Source: Candidatus Saccharimonadota bacterium
GTDB taxonomy: Bacteria; Patescibacteriota; Saccharimonadia; Saccharimonadales; UBA4665
Length of the DNA stretch: 64,000 nt
Direction: 5' to 3'
NCBI GenBank assembly: GCA_014377525.1
Contig: JACMPL010000017.1
Coordinates: 36,015 to 100,014, forward strand
Shown here: one piece after another, positions 44,299 to 53,053 of the stretch
Position numbering within the stretch: the first letter of the stretch is position 1
Layout of the letters: each line of letters begins with the position of its first letter
The notes under the pieces: model-generated
Seen by the model: only the letters and a program-made list of their open reading frames with translations
The model's database searches: none
Told to the model about the DNA's origin: nothing
Position numbers and translations under genes: made by a program

Positions 44299-45300
44299 AT
44301 GTTTCGTTCGGCGACTTTCAAGTTAACAACGTACTACTTACTCATTCTAATGATTATTAGTTTTGGATTCAGCGTGGTGCTGTACCGGGTGGCGACCATC
44401 GAGCTATGGCGCGGATTTCATCAGGAGTCTCAGCGAATAGAAACCCAATTTCCGGTTTTCAAAAATAGTCCGATGATTGGTTCGCGAACCGAGATAGACG
44501 ATAGTGTCCATCGAATTTTAGTTGAGCTCGTTTTCTTTAACGCTGTCGTCCTCGTTAGTGCCGGTTTTGCCAGCTACCTGCTAGCCCGGCGCACCTTAGC
44601 GCCGATCGAGGATGCGCACAATCAACAGAAACGCTTCACCGCCGACGTGTCACACGAACTTCGAACACCACTGACTGCGCTGCGCATGGAAAGTGAAGTC
44701 GCCTTACTCGACCCAAAACCGTCCAGTCAGGATTTACGAAAAACGCTTATCAGCAACGTCGAAGAGGTTGATAAGATGGAAACGTTGATCAACAGCTTGC
44801 TGCGACTAACCAAACTGGAAAATGTCCAGCTGCACGATCAATTTCAGCCGCTCTACACCGATTCGCTCATCGAAACAGCTATTGACAGAGTTCAGAAAAC
44901 CGCTGATGATCGCCATATAAAACTAGTGACGACAGCGACAACAACCCCGCTACTTGGCGATCACGACAGTGCCGTGCAACTACTGGTAATCCTGCTTGAT
45001 AACGCTCTTAAATACAGTCCGAACGGATCGACAATCGAAATCGCCAGTGGCATAGCCGAAAAACATGCCTTTATTGCCATTACCGACCATGGCAACGGCA
45101 TCGCCCGTGATGATCTAGAGCAGGTATTTAACCGGTTTTATCGATCAGACAGTTCGAGAGGTAAGACAACCGACGGCTACGGGTTAGGCCTAAGCATTGC
45201 TAAAATGATCGCCGATGCCCACCAGGCAACGATTATGTTAAAAAGCCAGGTAGGTAAGGGAACGACGGCAACGGTTAATTTTCGGAGCATTAACGCTTAA
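44299..45300 (+). CDS. Membrane sensor histidine kinase
   Basis: 333 residues. Two membrane helices (about 7-28 and 72-95) bracket a short extracytoplasmic loop of about 45 residues. HisKA has the phospho-acceptor in ADVSHELRTPLTALRME; HATPase shows ILLDNALKYSPNG, ITDHGNGIARDD and YGLGLSIAKMIADAH. It should phosphorylate the OmpR-type regulator encoded directly upstream. The cyo operon begins 62 bp downstream with its own promoter, so control of respiration by this system is possible but unproven. Confidence 0.94.
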   Translation: MFRSATFKLTTYYLLILMIISFGFSVVLYRVATIELWRGFHQESQRIETQFPVFKNSPMIGSRTEIDDSVHRILVELVFFNAVVLVSAGFASYLLARRTLAPIEDAHNQQKRFTADVSHELRTPLTALRMESEVALLDPKPSSQDLRKTLISNVEEVDKMETLINSLLRLTKLENVQLHDQFQPLYTDSLIETAIDRVQKTADDRHIKLVTTATTTPLLGDHDSAVQLLVILLDNALKYSPNGSTIEIASGIAEKHAFIAITDHGNGIARDDLEQVFNRFYRSDSSRGKTTDGYGLGLSIAKMIADAHQATIMLKSQVGKGTTATVNFRSINA

Positions 45301-45362
45301 ATTTCCCCCGTATTGAAGCCTCTTCGGACGGTTACGGTTATGCTATAATTTAATAGTATCCG

Positions 45363-46256
45363 ATGAAAAAAAATTACAAAATTTTGGGAATAATCGTAGT
45401 AAGCATGGGGGTGGTTTTAGTGGCCGGTTTTTTGCTGCGCCACAACACGTTTGCCGTACTCCAGCCGCGCGGCGTGATAGCTGAGAAGCAACGCACCCTC
45501 ATCATCACTGCGACGCTGTTAATGTTACTAGTGGTCGTACCGGTTTTAGCTATGACGGCCGGCATAGCCTACAAATATCGGGCTACCAATAAGAAAGCTC
45601 GTTACACGCCCAACTGGGACCATAACCTGACCGCCGAAACTATATGGTGGACGATTCCGTTCGTCTTGGTAGCCGTGCTGGGTGTTATCACCTGGAACAG
45701 TTCGCATGAACTTGATCCGTTTAAGCCAATTGCCAGTACGACAAAACCGATCACTATTCAAGTTGTTGCTATGCAGTGGAAATGGCTATTCATTTATCCT
45801 GACCAAAACATCGCAACGGTGAACTATGTCCAGTTCCCTAAGAACACACCGGTAAACTTTCAGATTACATCGGACGCTGCGATGAATTCATTTTGGATTC
45901 CACAGCTCGGTGGCCAGATCTATGCCATGGCGGGGATGACGACGCAGCTCCACTTGATGGCAAATGACGTCGGCAAATTTCGGGGAGCCTCAGCTAATCT
46001 CAGCGGCGCCGGTTTTGCTGGTATGAAATTTATTGCTGAATCAAGCAATAGTAGCGACTTCAAAGAGTGGGTAAACGGCGTCAAGCGGTCACCGGAGCGA
46101 CTGACAATGGCTAATTATGCGCAGCTGGCCCGCGCTAGTAGCAACGTTGCGCCCAAAACCTATGCTTGGGAAGACTCCGCCCTCTACGATAACTTAATCA
46201 TGAAGTACATGGGCACCGACAATTCGGCAATGCACATGGCGGGGATGACAGAATAA
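45363..46256 (+). CDS. cyoA: Cytochrome bo3 quinol oxidase subunit II
   Basis: 297 residues. Two membrane helices near the N-terminus are followed by WTIPFVLVAVLGVITWNSSH and a cupredoxin domain with MQWKWLFIYPDQNIATVNYV and FWIPQLGGQIYAMAGM. The Cys/His CuA ligands of cytochrome c oxidases are absent, which marks a quinol oxidase. The lipoprotein cysteine of the E. coli protein is also missing. Sequence similarity to the proteobacterial subunit is high. An extended -10 (TGCTATAAT, 45341-45349) precedes the ATG by 13 nt. First gene of cyoABCDE. Confidence 0.95.
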   Translation: MKKNYKILGIIVVSMGVVLVAGFLLRHNTFAVLQPRGVIAEKQRTLIITATLLMLLVVVPVLAMTAGIAYKYRATNKKARYTPNWDHNLTAETIWWTIPFVLVAVLGVITWNSSHELDPFKPIASTTKPITIQVVAMQWKWLFIYPDQNIATVNYVQFPKNTPVNFQITSDAAMNSFWIPQLGGQIYAMAGMTTQLHLMANDVGKFRGASANLSGAGFAGMKFIAESSNSSDFKEWVNGVKRSPERLTMANYAQLARASSNVAPKTYAWEDSALYDNLIMKYMGTDNSAMHMAGMTE

Positions 46257-48235
46257 TGTTCGCTGATCTACTAGGCCGACTCCATCTCAGCGACTTCCAG
46301 CACGATATGATCGCCACCGGTGGTCAATTGAGTATCGTCTTTGGTATATTAGGCATCGTTGGCCTGCTATTTTATTTGAAGCGCTGGAAATGGCTGTGGC
46401 GCGAATGGCTTACTAGCCAAGATCCGAAAAAGATCGGCGTCATGTATATCATCGTCGCTTTTGTTATGTTAATTCGTGGACTTGGCGACACGATGTTGTT
46501 GCGTACGCAACAAGCTACTTCGGTTGGTAATTCGCATGGTATATTGACGTCAGATCACTTCCAGCAAATTTTTTCAGCTCACGGCACCTTAATGATATTC
46601 TTTGTCGCAATGGGACTAATGTTTGGTTTGATAAACCTAATACTTCCACTACAAATTGGTGCTCGTGATGTAGCATTTCCGTTCTTAAACTCAGTCAGTT
46701 TTTGGCTGTTTGCAGCTGGGATGGGCTTGGTTAACTTGTCACTAATAGTCGGAGAATTTTCGGCTGCCGGCTGGCTAGCTTATCCGCCGCTATCGGGCAT
46801 CGCACTCAGTCCGGGAGTTGGTGTTGATTACTGGATTTGGAGCCTACAAATTGCTGGTGTCGGTAGCCTTTTATCTGGTGTCAATTTCTTAGTCACCATT
46901 CTTAAGATGAGGGCGCCTGGCATGACACTTATGAAGATGCCGATTTTTGTTTGGAGTGTCCTTGGAAGTATGACTTTGATAGTTTTTGCATTTCCATTCC
47001 TAACCGGTGCATTAGCGCTACTCGGACTTGATCGTACTATCGGCACACACTTTTTTACATCCGACCTTGGCGGCAATCCCATGATGTATGTTAACCTCAT
47101 TTGGGCTTGGGGACACCCAGAAGTGTATGTCCTAGTATTACCAGCTTTTGGAATTTATTCTGAAGTGGTAGCAACCTTTGCCCGTAAACGATTATTTGGC
47201 TACACCTCGATGGTCTATGCGCTAGCGTCAATAACCGTTCTGGCATTTTTAGTTTGGCTGCACCATTTCTTTACAATGGGAGCTGGAGCAAATGTCAACA
47301 CATTTTTTGGAATCATGACAGCTGTAATTGCCATCCCAACAGGGGTTAAAGTATTCAACTGGCTATTTACGATGTACCGCGGGCAAATCCATTTCAAAAC
47401 GCCGATGATGTGGTTTTTAGCATTTGTCGTGACCTTTACGATCGGTGGCGCAGCTGGTGTTTTAATGTCGATTCCAGCTGCCGATTTTCAGCTTCATAAT
47501 ACGCTTTTCTTAGTAGCACACTTTCACACCATGATTGTCGGTGGTGTTTTATTTGGCTACTTCGCTGGGTTCTCTTATTGGTTTCCGAAGATATTCGGCT
47601 TCCGACTTAATGAGCGCTTAGGTCGTTATGCTCTATATTCATGGTTAGTAGGTTTCGTCCTAGCATTCGTGCCTTTATACATTCTTGGAATCATGGGTGC
47701 CACCCGGCGGCTTGATCATTACGATGCGTCGCTTGGTTGGCAATGGCTGTTCATTATAGCTGCCATCGGAGCCCTAACAATACTGCTCGGTGTTGGCTTC
47801 CAGGTTGCCCAATTAGTCGTCAGTATTATAACTCGTTACGACAACCGTGATCTTACTGGCGACCCCTGGGATGGCCGAACTCTCGAGTGGTCTATATCGT
47901 CACCAGCACCCGTTTACAATTTTGCTGTCATACCGACTGTGACCGACCGTGACGCGTTTTGGGAATCTAAACAATCCGAAGCCGTAAAACTTCCCCCTGT
48001 CTACACTGATATCGTTCTTCCGAAGAATACTGGTATGGGCGTCATTATTGCTGGCTTCGCATTCCTATTTGGATTTGCAATCATTTGGCATATTTGGTGG
48101 CTGATGGTTATCGCACTATTCGGCATTATCGGTTCGATGATTGTCCGGGCTTCTGACGATGACACCGAAGAAGTCATTACAGCGGACGAAGTTGCCCGTA
48201 TCGAAATTGCTGCTGCGCAGAGAAGTGTCTTATGA
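46256..48235 (+). CDS. cyoB: Cytochrome bo3 quinol oxidase subunit I
   Basis: 659 residues, the catalytic haem-copper subunit. The low-spin haem region is FSAHGTLMIFF, the CuB/cross-linked site is WAWGHPEVYVLVLP, the CuB histidines are in WLHHFFTMGAGANVN, and the high-spin haem region is LFLVAHFHTMIVGG. The quinone-site residues equivalent to Arg71, Asp75, His98 and Gln101 of the E. coli enzyme are in IRGLGDTM and SDHFQQIF. It reduces O2 to water and pumps protons. The ATG overlaps the cyoA stop (TAATG). All key residues are intact. Confidence 0.97.
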   Translation: MFADLLGRLHLSDFQHDMIATGGQLSIVFGILGIVGLLFYLKRWKWLWREWLTSQDPKKIGVMYIIVAFVMLIRGLGDTMLLRTQQATSVGNSHGILTSDHFQQIFSAHGTLMIFFVAMGLMFGLINLILPLQIGARDVAFPFLNSVSFWLFAAGMGLVNLSLIVGEFSAAGWLAYPPLSGIALSPGVGVDYWIWSLQIAGVGSLLSGVNFLVTILKMRAPGMTLMKMPIFVWSVLGSMTLIVFAFPFLTGALALLGLDRTIGTHFFTSDLGGNPMMYVNLIWAWGHPEVYVLVLPAFGIYSEVVATFARKRLFGYTSMVYALASITVLAFLVWLHHFFTMGAGANVNTFFGIMTAVIAIPTGVKVFNWLFTMYRGQIHFKTPMMWFLAFVVTFTIGGAAGVLMSIPAADFQLHNTLFLVAHFHTMIVGGVLFGYFAGFSYWFPKIFGFRLNERLGRYALYSWLVGFVLAFVPLYILGIMGATRRLDHYDASLGWQWLFIIAAIGALTILLGVGFQVAQLVVSIITRYDNRDLTGDPWDGRTLEWSISSPAPVYNFAVIPTVTDRDAFWESKQSEAVKLPPVYTDIVLPKNTGMGVIIAGFAFLFGFAIIWHIWWLMVIALFGIIGSMIVRASDDDTEEVITADEVARIEIAAAQRSVL

Positions 48236-48828
48236 GCCATAAATTGAGCGCCGAGCAAGTGCAGTTCGACACCGACAAAACAATCTTCGGATTCTGGGTA
48301 TACATTTTGACCGACTGTGTTTTGTTTGCGAGCTTGTTTGCAACCTACGCGGTACTGCGTAACGGCACGGCTGGTGGTCCATCCGGAGCTGAACTATTCA
48401 ACATGCCGTATGTACTCGTCGAAACATTACTCCTGCTTACCAGTAGTTTTACGAGTGGCATGGCCTTATTAGCCGCTACCAAGCGCAATAAAAGCGCAAC
48501 GCTGATGTGGCTTGGCATCACCTTTGCCTTGGGTACAATTTTTGTTGGAATGGAACTACACGAGTTCAGCAACCTCGTGCAAGACGGCAACAGTTGGCGC
48601 CGTAGTGGCTTTTTGTCGGCCTTCTTTACGCTCGTTGGTGCGCATGGACTGCACATTACTGCTGGGCTTCTCTGGCTGGTTGCGCTCGTTCAACAAGTTG
48701 TCCAAAAAGGCTTTACATCGGGTACCCTCAAACGTCTGCAACTATTTAGTTTATTCTGGCACTTTCTTGATATTGTCTGGATATTTATTTTTACCATCGT
48801 CTACCTAATTGGAGTTGTCAAAGTATGA
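48232..48828 (+). CDS. cyoC: Cytochrome bo3 quinol oxidase subunit III
   Basis: 198 residues with five membrane helices. Family features are FGFWVYILTDCVLFASLFA at the first helix, the conserved glutamate in GTIFVGMELHEF, and GAHGLHITAGLLWL with SLFWHFLDIVWIFIFT at the C-terminus. It stabilises the catalytic subunit. The start overlaps the cyoB stop as ATGA, and its own stop overlaps cyoD in the same way. Confidence 0.96.
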   Translation: MSHKLSAEQVQFDTDKTIFGFWVYILTDCVLFASLFATYAVLRNGTAGGPSGAELFNMPYVLVETLLLLTSSFTSGMALLAATKRNKSATLMWLGITFALGTIFVGMELHEFSNLVQDGNSWRRSGFLSAFFTLVGAHGLHITAGLLWLVALVQQVVQKGFTSGTLKRLQLFSLFWHFLDIVWIFIFTIVYLIGVVKV

Positions 48829-49190
48829 ACCACCCGACAGGCAACGACCACGGCACAACTTCGTCGTACGTCATCGGATTTGTTATATCTATTGGCCTAA
48901 CATTGAATTCCTACTACTTAGTTGTTAACAAAGTGCTAGCCGGAAATACTCTACTACTAGCGCTTGGTGGACTCGCCGCAGTCCAATTGTTTGTGCAATT
49001 ATATTTCTTCCTACATCTTGGGAAGGGTCCAAATGCCCGGCTCAATAAATTATTGTTTAGCTTGATGTTTATTATCGTCGTGATCGTTGTCGGTGGTTCA
49101 CTGTGGATAATGAAGCACCTGAATTATCACAATATGACGCCAGCTCAAACAAGTCATAGCATAATCCGTGATGAGGGATATCAGAAGTAG
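48825..49190 (+). CDS. cyoD: Cytochrome bo3 quinol oxidase subunit IV
   Basis: 121 residues with three membrane helices. AAVQLFVQLYFFLHLG is the typical central helix of CyoD. It is a small accessory subunit that assists CuB insertion or assembly. The ATG overlaps the cyoC stop. The C-terminal 20 residues are polar and longer than usual. Confidence 0.93.
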   Translation: MNHPTGNDHGTTSSYVIGFVISIGLTLNSYYLVVNKVLAGNTLLLALGGLAAVQLFVQLYFFLHLGKGPNARLNKLLFSLMFIIVVIVVGGSLWIMKHLNYHNMTPAQTSHSIIRDEGYQK

Positions 49191-49192
49191 TT

Positions 49193-50047
49193 TTGTTCGG
49201 CAGATTTCTTTCTCTGACAAAACCGGGCATTATTCGAGGCAACTTACTAACGGCAGTCGCCGGGTTCCTGCTCGCCGCACAGGGTTCAATACATTTCGTC
49301 ACGCTCGCTGCCATGGCAGTCGGGTTATCGTTAATCATAGCATCAGCCTGCGTTTTTAATAACTACATCGACCGCGGTATCGACAAGAAAATGGCTCGCA
49401 CCAAACACCGTGCCTTGGTAGAAGGCACAATAGCCCCTAGTGCGGCACTCGTTTTCGCAAGCACCCTCGGAGTCATCGGTACCGTCATCATGCTACTCGG
49501 CACTACGCTAGTGGCATTGGTCAGCGCGCTCTTTGGATTATTCGCCTACGTCGTACTCTATGGCGTTGCCAAACGAGCCGGTAGTTACGGAACATTGGTG
49601 GGAGCGATCTCCGGGGCTATACCACCAGTGGTCGGCTACACTGCAGTCACCGGTTCGATCGACCTAGCAGCAATACTGTTATTTGTTATCCTAATTTTTT
49701 GGCAAATGCCACATTTTTATGCCATCGCCCTGTATCGTCAAAAGGACTACGCCAGCGCTGGCATACCAGTGCTTCCGGTCGTCAGTGGTATTCAAAAAAC
49801 CAAGTTGTATATTTTGCTCTACATCGCAGGCTACACGATCGCAGTCACGCTTCTAACCGTATTCGGCTACACTGGCTACGTTTACTTAGCCGTGTCGTTA
49901 ATATTGGGACTAGTATGGGCGAGACAAGCTATTGCTGGCCAAAAAACGTCCGATACGGTCGTATGGGCTAAAAGCATATTCCAATTTTCGCTTATCGTGA
50001 TCGCCGTTCTGAGCCTGACGCTGTCAGTTGATCACTGGCTGGTATAA
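49193..50047 (+). CDS. cyoE: Protohaem IX farnesyltransferase (haem O synthase)
   Basis: 284 residues of the UbiA superfamily with about eight membrane helices. The start, TTG, lies 2 nt after the cyoD stop and gives the conserved N-terminus FLSLTKPGIIRGNLLTAVAG. The prenyl-diphosphate/metal motif is NNYIDRGIDKKMARTKHRAL; the second acidic region lies near FWQMPHFYAIALYRQKDYA. It farnesylates haem B to haem O for the oxidase. No haem B pathway genes are in the window, so haem may be imported or made elsewhere. Confidence 0.95.
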   Translation: MFGRFLSLTKPGIIRGNLLTAVAGFLLAAQGSIHFVTLAAMAVGLSLIIASACVFNNYIDRGIDKKMARTKHRALVEGTIAPSAALVFASTLGVIGTVIMLLGTTLVALVSALFGLFAYVVLYGVAKRAGSYGTLVGAISGAIPPVVGYTAVTGSIDLAAILLFVILIFWQMPHFYAIALYRQKDYASAGIPVLPVVSGIQKTKLYILLYIAGYTIAVTLLTVFGYTGYVYLAVSLILGLVWARQAIAGQKTSDTVVWAKSIFQFSLIVIAVLSLTLSVDHWLV

Positions 50048-50052
50048 CGATA

Positions 50053-51714
50053 CTAGAAATGGTCTCGGATGTGGCTGTAGCTGTAGTCCCAGTCGGCATC
50101 GGACTTTTTGTGCGGATTAAAAATATTCTCCGGGTCAAAAATACTTTTCACTTCTTTGAAATAGCCGAGAACTTCTTTGCCGAACTGCTGTTCCAGCCAC
50201 GGGCCGCGTACTAGTCCGTCATTGTGCTCGCCCGACAGTGAACCTTTGTATTTAAGCACTAGCTCATCGACTTCTTTCATAGCTGGTAGCAGTTTGGCGC
50301 GCTCTTTGGGGTCTTCTAATTTCATAAGAGGGATGATATGAAAGTTGCCGTCGCCCATGTGGCCGGCGATGGTCGCAAATAGTTTGTACTTTGTAATTAT
50401 CTGGCGAAGCTCCGGCAGGAATGTCGGCATGTGTTCGGGATTAACAATCAGGTCGTCGATGAATGGGGCTGTGTGCTTATCTTTAACCTTACTACGCAGC
50501 AATTGGAAACTACGTCGTCGCATAATCCAAAACTTTTCGCTAGCAGCAGCGGTTGGATCCTCTTCGAAACCATTGATCTCGTAGCGGGCGCGTTTGTGGC
50601 CAAGATCCTTATGAAGCGCTTTGATTTTATCACGGACTTCTTGTTCGCTGTCCCCGTTGAACTCAACCATTAGGACGAGTTTTGGAATACCTCGTAGCAT
50701 CTGTAAACCATCCGGAATTAAGGTGAGCAGTAGATGAATAAACTTGACCGGTCCGAGCATCTTTAGAAAACTTGGCATGAACCGGATTGATAGCAGTAAC
50801 GTCTGGTCGTCAAACGATTCGAACGAAGCCGGCTTGTACTCAAGTACTTTTGGAATCAAATCACCAAGTTTATCAATATCTTTCAGGAAGAGTACCAACA
50901 AGCCGGAGTGCTCGCGGTAGGGAACTAACCGATAGGTGATGTCCGTCACGAAGCCGAGCGTCCCCTCGGAGCCGGTGATTAGCTTGGTCAAGTCAAAAAT
51001 ACCGGTTTTGCGGTCCCAAACTTCCCATAGGTTGTATCCCATTGAGTTTTTACTAACGTTTGGCTTGGCAGCTTTAATCGCGTCGTAGTTTTTCTCGCAG
51101 AGTTCTAGGATGCGGCGGTAGATTGCTCCTTCATAGTCATTTTGACTAATTTTCGAATCAAGAGCCGCTTTATCAATCGGCTTAACGGTGTATTCATTGC
51201 CATCAGCAAAAACGACTTGTAATGAATTTACAAAATCTTTGGTCTTTCCATATTCGAGCGATTTCTCGCCGCCGGAATTATTGGCAACCATACCACCGAT
51301 TGTCGCCAAATCGCGTGAGGCAGGAAAGGTCGGCATCAGCGCTTTATGTTTTAATGTCTCGACCTCAAAGTCGCGGTAGAACATACCCGGTTGGGCTTTT
51401 GCCTCGGTTGCGCTCACCGAGCCCATTTTATTTATATGCCGATTAAAATCAACGATTATCGAGTCGTTAACCGCACCACCAGCCATATCCGTACCAGCCG
51501 AGCGCGCAGTAACCGACAAGTCCGGTACTGTTTTTTTATTTTTGGCGACTAGTGTTATTAACGACTGAACGTCCTGACTGTCTTTTGGAAAAACGACCAG
51601 TTGCGGCACGATTTCAAATAAGGAAGCATCGTGGCTATAAAAATCTCTCGTTTCAAGGCTATCGTCTATCTCACCAGCAAATTTTGAGTGCAATTTTTGT
51701 TTAAATTCATCCAT
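50053..51714 (-). CDS. FAD-linked oxidase, GlcD/D-lactate dehydrogenase-like
   Basis: 553 residues. The N-terminal PCMH-type FAD domain shows TARSAGTDMAGGAVND and GGMVANNSGGEKSLEYGKT; the C-terminal FAD-oxidase domain shows IAGHMGDGNFHIIPL and SGEHNDGLVRGPWL. Such enzymes oxidise D-lactate, glycolate or similar 2-hydroxy acids and pass electrons to quinone. No Fe-S domain is fused. It is convergent with cyoE (5 bp apart) and divergent from NDH-2, so it sits inside the respiratory block. The exact substrate is not decided by sequence. Confidence 0.88.
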   Translation of the reverse strand: MDEFKQKLHSKFAGEIDDSLETRDFYSHDASLFEIVPQLVVFPKDSQDVQSLITLVAKNKKTVPDLSVTARSAGTDMAGGAVNDSIIVDFNRHINKMGSVSATEAKAQPGMFYRDFEVETLKHKALMPTFPASRDLATIGGMVANNSGGEKSLEYGKTKDFVNSLQVVFADGNEYTVKPIDKAALDSKISQNDYEGAIYRRILELCEKNYDAIKAAKPNVSKNSMGYNLWEVWDRKTGIFDLTKLITGSEGTLGFVTDITYRLVPYREHSGLLVLFLKDIDKLGDLIPKVLEYKPASFESFDDQTLLLSIRFMPSFLKMLGPVKFIHLLLTLIPDGLQMLRGIPKLVLMVEFNGDSEQEVRDKIKALHKDLGHKRARYEINGFEEDPTAAASEKFWIMRRRSFQLLRSKVKDKHTAPFIDDLIVNPEHMPTFLPELRQIITKYKLFATIAGHMGDGNFHIIPLMKLEDPKERAKLLPAMKEVDELVLKYKGSLSGEHNDGLVRGPWLEQQFGKEVLGYFKEVKSIFDPENIFNPHKKSDADWDYSYSHIRDHF

Positions 51715-51759
51715 AGAATAAGCTTAACTACTTTAATAATATATTTCAAGTGACTCCTC

Positions 51760-51788
51760 TTGGTATATGGGTTACCTCCTTGTATAAT
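51760..51788 (+). promoter_or_regulatory. Promoter (-35 and -10) that decides the NDH-2 start
   Basis: TTGGTA (51760-51765) and TATAAT (51783-51788) are separated by 17 bp, and the ATG at 51796 follows after 7 nt. A longer in-frame start at 51760 would begin inside the -35 element, so it is rejected. This is the most complete leaderless promoter in the window. Confidence 0.75.
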
Positions 51789-51795
51789 CATAAGC

Positions 51796-53007
51796 ATGAT
51801 TTCAAAAACAAAAGAACATGTCCTGATTATCGGCGGTGGCTTTGGCGGCGTCAAAGCTGCGCTCGAGCTAGTTGACGATGAACGTTTTGCCGTGACGCTA
51901 CTGACTGAAGATACCGACCTCCGCTACTATCCAACGCTATATCACACAGCAACTGGTGGCCACCGGGCTAACTCCAGTATCCCGCTGAACCAAATTTTTT
52001 ATGGTAAGGTTATTACGCTCGTCAAGGCGACGGCCGAGACGCTTGACCGTAAAGCCAAAACTATTATGACAACTACCGGCGACCTGCATGCCTACGATAC
52101 GTTGATTGTTGGCCTCGGTGTTATCACAAACTATTTTGGAATACCTGGTCTGGTCGAAAACTCATACAGCATAAAAAGCCAATCCGAAGTTGCTCGTTTC
52201 AAAAAACACTTGCACGATCAAATGTTGTCAGATCGCCGACCAGATCTCAATTACGTCATTGTTGGTGGAGGGCCGACCGGTATTGAGTTATCTGGTGCTT
52301 TGCCAGAATATTTAGAGCACATTATGAACAATCACGGCATCAAACGTCGGGCTATTCACATTGACCTTATCGAAGCTGCGCCGCGTTTACTGCCACGCAT
52401 GCCACTCGATACTTCACGAGCCGTCAAACGGCGCCTCAAGCGAATCGGCGTAAAATTACATTTGAATAGTATCGTTCAAGGTGCTACATCTGAAGATCTT
52501 ACGGTCAATGGTAAGCCGATCCGCAGTCACACTGTTGTTTGGACAGCCGGCGTTACTAACAATCCATTCTTTACCGAAAATCATTTTGTTATCATGAGCC
52601 GCGGCAAAGTTGCCGTCGACACTTATTTGCAGTCGGAAGACAGTATTTTTGTTATCGGTGATAATGCCAACACACCATTTAGCGGCCTCGCTCAAACCGC
52701 GCTAGTTGATGGTAAATTTGTTGCACATAACTTGCGTCGACGAGCCTCCGGCCAGCTTATGAAAAGCTATAGTGCTAAACAACCAGCTACCGTTATACCA
52801 GCTGGTCCGTATTGGGCAGCGGTTTGCTGGGGTAACCTCCGTATCTATGGCAAGGCCGGTTGGTTGCTGCGCGAAGCCGCTGACTTTATTGGTTTTTTCG
52901 ATTTACAGCCGTTGTCAGAAGCAACAAAACAGTTTTTAACGGAATTCCAGCATCAAGATAACTGTGAAGTCTGCAGCATTGCGCAGTTGTCAGCCGCCCG
53001 CGCTTAG
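51796..53007 (+). CDS. ndh: Type II NADH dehydrogenase (NDH-2)
   Basis: 403 residues. The FAD-binding Rossmann motif is VLIIGGGFGGVKAAL at the N-terminus, the NADH-binding motif is YVIVGGGPTGIELSGALPEY near 150, and the second FAD motif is IFVIGDNANTPFSGLAQTA. NDH-2 is a non-pumping, membrane-associated enzyme that oxidises NADH and reduces quinone. With cyo it forms a minimal aerobic chain. The start at 51796 is set by a strong promoter 7 nt upstream and by the conserved N-terminus. Confidence 0.93.
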   Translation: MISKTKEHVLIIGGGFGGVKAALELVDDERFAVTLLTEDTDLRYYPTLYHTATGGHRANSSIPLNQIFYGKVITLVKATAETLDRKAKTIMTTTGDLHAYDTLIVGLGVITNYFGIPGLVENSYSIKSQSEVARFKKHLHDQMLSDRRPDLNYVIVGGGPTGIELSGALPEYLEHIMNNHGIKRRAIHIDLIEAAPRLLPRMPLDTSRAVKRRLKRIGVKLHLNSIVQGATSEDLTVNGKPIRSHTVVWTAGVTNNPFFTENHFVIMSRGKVAVDTYLQSEDSIFVIGDNANTPFSGLAQTALVDGKFVAHNLRRRASGQLMKSYSAKQPATVIPAGPYWAAVCWGNLRIYGKAGWLLREAADFIGFFDLQPLSEATKQFLTEFQHQDNCEVCSIAQLSAARA

Positions 53008-53053
53008 TGGGACCTAGGTAGCTCCAAGGATCTTTGTCCAGTACAATATTGCT

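Noticed and set aside
51760..51795. N-terminal extension of NDH-2
   Set aside because: It would start in the -35 element and run through the -10 element of the NDH-2 promoter.
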